This document shows positions 5,817 through 8,212 of a stretch of DNA of 8,212 nt, piece by piece (the stretch's first letter is position 1; each line of letters opens with the position of its first letter). The position numbers and the translations under genes are program-made. Source of the DNA: Caldifarciminota bacterium. GTDB lineage: Bacteria; Hydrothermota; Tepidihabitantia; SM23-42. Where the stretch lies: NCBI GenBank assembly GCA_023128195.1, contig JAGMEL010000016.1, positions 1 to 8,212 of the forward strand. Reading direction: 5' to 3'. Below the pieces are notes generated by a model. It was not told the origin of the DNA. It made no database searches and saw nothing but the letters and a program-made list of their open reading frames with translations.

Positions 5817-5844
5817 TTGACATTTTCTTATTATGCATTATATT
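5817..5844 (+). promoter_or_regulatory. promoter of the C25 peptidase gene
   Basis: A perfect TTGACA (5817-5822) is followed after 16 bp by TATATT (5839-5844), 5 of 6 to consensus. The predicted start near 5851 gives a leader of about 22 nt holding AAGGAGG (5861-5867), whose last G is 5 nt from the ATG at 5873. The A/T-rich stretch 5839-5853 offers other -10 registers. Confidence 0.6.
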
Positions 5845-5872
5845 TATATATATTCCTTAAAAGGAGGTTGTT

Positions 5873-8014
5873 ATGCGTTTATGCTTGATATTTATCATCA
5901 CCTTATCTGGTTGGGCACACGTACTGAGGATAAACGTGCCTGCACCAGAATATCAAATTTTAGATGGCAAAATCTTAGTAGAACATGGTAGCTATATCAA
6001 CCCACCTGGCGCTCCTAACCTGCCATGCAGAAACTTAACAATTGCACTGCCACCCGGAGCAATAGTTGAGCACGTAAGCTGTTCTGGCTCAAGGGAAGAA
6101 CTGACAAGCATCAGTGTGCTACCAGCGCCACCAATACTTCCCATGATTAATGACAACTCAATAAAAACAATTCTAAAATCACACAGAAAACAGTATGAGC
6201 AGTTTTATTCCTCTACCCAACTCTATCCTGAGACATTCGGGGTTTTACTATCAAAGGGCGGTCTTAGAAAGTACACGCTCATAAATGTCGCCTGTTATCA
6301 CTTTGCGTACAAACCTGTATTAAAAAAACTCTACTATACACCATTTATTAATGTTGAGGTACATTATACAATGCCAGCGTCTAATAGCAACAGGGCGAAA
6401 TTTTGTCAAAAATTAATGAATGACATCACTTTTGATGAAATTGCAAAAGATGCTATATACAACTGGGATGACGTCCAAACATGGTACCATACTGATACAC
6501 CGCACAGGACAGATGGATATTACATAATATTACCAACCTCTCTTCAAAGCTCTGTAGACAACCTTGTTATCCACAGACAAAACCAGGGCTATAATGTGAA
6601 TGTTGTCACAAAGGAATATATTGAATCAAACATACCTGGTGATGATCTTCCACAAAAAATAAGAAACTACTTAAGAGACAATATTACAGATATTGAATTC
6701 GCATTACTCATAGGATTCTCAACAGATATACCATGGCGCTCAGTAGTTCCGTTCAACAACAATCCATACAGCCCCTGGGGTAGTCCGGATTTTTCTCCTA
6801 TACCATGTGACCTCTATTATGCAGAATTAACTGATCCTGATAGTTTATCATGGAACAGTGATGGAGATAATTACTACGGTGAAGTGTGGGATGATAACTT
6901 CCAACCTGTTGGTGAGGACGACCCTGATTATCATGCAGACATTCATCTGGGACGAATTCCTTATAGTACTCAAAGTACCATAGAAGAAATCTGCGAAAAG
7001 ATGATAGCCTTTGACAATAATACTGATTTATCTTACAAAACTGCTTCGCTGTTGGCAGGCGCCATATACTATTTTGCAAATGAAAATAATTCTGGCAATT
7101 CCCGAATGGATGGAGCCGATTTCACAGAAGAACTTATGAATGATTCAGTCCTTGACCGAACAAATGCTGTCTACCTCTATGAGAAAGCGGGTCTAAGACC
7201 ATGTCCCTATACGTGCACGGACTCCTTAACAAGAAACAATATAATTGCCTATTGGCAAAATAAGGGTATTATGTATGAGTGTCACCACGGAGGCAATTAT
7301 GTATATGCGAGAAAAATATGGGCATGGGACGATGGTGATAGTATTCCAGAGAACAATGAAATACAGTGGCCCATCTCTCTTCAAACATCTGATGTCAATC
7401 AATTGGATAATAATCATCCTGCTACGACATTCTTGAGGTCTTGCTTGTGTGGTAACCCTGATGTTGATGGTCTTGGTGCTCGACTTTTGCATCACGGTTC
7501 TTCAGCTGTCATCAGTAGCTCACGGGTTTGCTGGATGACCTATTCAGATCCAGGTGGTATGCCCTATCACTTTTTCGACAGACTAATGAATGATACGACT
7601 TTGAGTAACGGAATTATTGGTACTGCCTATGATATAGCAAGAAACGATTTTATGGATGCAACGGGTTTCTGGCTCCCCGCATACCACTATAATCTCTTTG
7701 GTGACCCTGCATTAAGACAGTATGGTAGACTCACCAGTATTGAAGAAGTTGAACAGAAAACAAAAGTTCCATCTTTTGCAGTGTATCCTAACCCCACATC
7801 TGGGCTACTTACAATACAACTGCACTCTTCGCAAAAGCAAAAAATTGAACTCGATGTATACGATGAAAGCGGTAGATTTGTCCAGTGTATCTACAATGGC
7901 TATATACAAGAAAGAACTAGAGCAATGAATATTAAATTACCTGCCGGCGTCTATTTTCTTAGACTCAGAAATGAGCTCAACACAGAGTTTAAAAAACTCG
8001 TCATAGTACGATAA
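5873..8014 (+). CDS. secreted gingipain-like cysteine peptidase (family C25) with C-terminal sorting domain
   Basis: This 713-residue extracellular protease has a signal peptide at 1-15 (R2, hydrophobic 3-12, likely cut after 'GWA'). A propeptide-like beta region at about 18-170 carries 'GAPNLPCRNLTIALPPGA' (46-63), typical of C25 propeptides. The peptidase domain spans about 213-617. It contains 'FALLIGF' (276-282), an acidic NSDGDNYYGE loop (328-337) likely to bind calcium, 'ADIHLGRIPYST' (355-366), the catalytic His in 'CHHGGN' (H472 best, by the HG rule), the nucleophile in 'FLRSCLCGNPD' (C524 best, C526 next to it) and 'YNLFGDPALRQYG' (606-618), the usual domain end. Residues 636-713 form a 'VYPNPTSG...AGVYFLRL' sorting domain ending in KLVIVR. 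AAGGAGG lies 5 nt before the ATG. Cleavage specificity is unknown. No type IX secretion genes are in view, so export by that route is inferred from the tail alone. Confidence 0.92.
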   Translation: MRLCLIFIITLSGWAHVLRINVPAPEYQILDGKILVEHGSYINPPGAPNLPCRNLTIALPPGAIVEHVSCSGSREELTSISVLPAPPILPMINDNSIKTILKSHRKQYEQFYSSTQLYPETFGVLLSKGGLRKYTLINVACYHFAYKPVLKKLYYTPFINVEVHYTMPASNSNRAKFCQKLMNDITFDEIAKDAIYNWDDVQTWYHTDTPHRTDGYYIILPTSLQSSVDNLVIHRQNQGYNVNVVTKEYIESNIPGDDLPQKIRNYLRDNITDIEFALLIGFSTDIPWRSVVPFNNNPYSPWGSPDFSPIPCDLYYAELTDPDSLSWNSDGDNYYGEVWDDNFQPVGEDDPDYHADIHLGRIPYSTQSTIEEICEKMIAFDNNTDLSYKTASLLAGAIYYFANENNSGNSRMDGADFTEELMNDSVLDRTNAVYLYEKAGLRPCPYTCTDSLTRNNIIAYWQNKGIMYECHHGGNYVYARKIWAWDDGDSIPENNEIQWPISLQTSDVNQLDNNHPATTFLRSCLCGNPDVDGLGARLLHHGSSAVISSSRVCWMTYSDPGGMPYHFFDRLMNDTTLSNGIIGTAYDIARNDFMDATGFWLPAYHYNLFGDPALRQYGRLTSIEEVEQKTKVPSFAVYPNPTSGLLTIQLHSSQKQKIELDVYDESGRFVQCIYNGYIQERTRAMNIKLPAGVYFLRLRNELNTEFKKLVIVR

Positions 8015-8093
8015 CAAAGGTATCAGAACTGCTGAATATATGCTTTTTGACGATCGCATCTTAAATCAATTACACAATAAATGATTTTATCCA

Positions 8094-8212
8094 TCATTTT
8101 TTGAACTCTACTAATTCATGAACATTACCAAATGGATCTCTAAACCCTATGTACATACCTGCAGGAAAACTCTCTGGTGTTTCCTGAATTAATTCGACCC
8201 CTTTATTCTTGA
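8094..8212 (-). CDS. VOC family (glyoxalase/bleomycin-resistance fold) protein, C-terminal end only
   Basis: The gene runs off the right edge, and only the last 38 codons and the TGA stop are present. The visible part includes 'GVELIQETPESFPAGMYIGF' followed by 'RDPFGNVHELVEF' and KK at the end. The 'f.DP.GN..el.e' pattern is the standard end of VOC proteins, and the Glu of 'HELVE' is in the place of the family's metal ligand. VOC proteins include glyoxalases, dioxygenases and antibiotic-binding proteins, so the role cannot be narrowed from the tail. It converges on the C25 peptidase gene across 79 bp in which I see no clear terminator. Confidence 0.82.
   Translation of the reverse strand, partial: KNKGVELIQETPESFPAGMYIGFRDPFGNVHELVEFKK

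Noticed and set aside
6413..7596. Three 'LMND' segments (181-184, 421-424, 571-574) in the C25 peptidase
   Set aside because: They are far apart, have no shared flanks and fall in different structural regions, so they are probably coincidence.
8023..8097. 24-codon minus-strand frame starting in an ATGA overlap with the VOC stop codon
   Set aside because: No convincing SD, no recognisable motif, and it fills an ordinary intergenic gap. The overlap alone is weak support.

Overview
The window looks like an AT-rich bacterial chromosome segment from the wider FCB group (candidate phyla such as WOR-3 or Cloacimonadota are the best guess, but this is inference). Two secreted proteins carry a C-terminal 'YPNP...' domain of the type IX secretion/Por sorting kind, ending in KL(I/V)xxR. 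Several genes have strong GGAGG-type Shine-Dalgarno (SD) sites, which argues against typical Bacteroidota. There are no rRNA, tRNA, CRISPR, transposase or phage genes.

Layout, right to left for the minus-strand genes. The right edge holds the last 38 codons of a VOC (glyoxalase-fold) gene on the minus strand, missed by simple ORF calling because its start lies outside. It converges on a 713-residue gingipain-like C25 cysteine peptidase on the plus strand (5873-8014). A 423-bp intergenic region (5450-5872) separates the peptidase from a divergent glutaminyl-peptide cyclotransferase (4004-5449). This region is dense with signals: a promoter for each direction, a 36-bp palindrome between the two divergent -35 boxes, the remains of a broken gene that keeps a near-consensus promoter and SD, and a second promoter abutting the cyclotransferase ATG that suggests a leaderless mRNA.

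Downstream of the cyclotransferase, on the same strand, come a GNAT acetyltransferase, a HAD phosphatase of the phosphoglycolate-phosphatase type, and a small membrane methyltransferase of the isoprenylcysteine methyltransferase family. Gaps are 33 to 86 bp, so they may be cotranscribed. Next is a HEPN/MNT two-gene module (11-bp overlap, own promoter), a probable toxin-antitoxin type pair. A 147-bp element with terminal inverted repeats and three internal hairpins separates it from an adenosine/adenine deaminase family gene. The left edge (1-102) has a short tandem repeat and a pyrimidine-rich tract, with no gene I can support.

The most coherent functional unit is the secreted pair: an exported cysteine peptidase and an exported enzyme that makes N-terminal pyroglutamate, divergently transcribed around a shared palindrome and both fitted with C-terminal sorting domains. 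The rest looks like ordinary accessory and housekeeping content. I see no clearly new multi-gene system.
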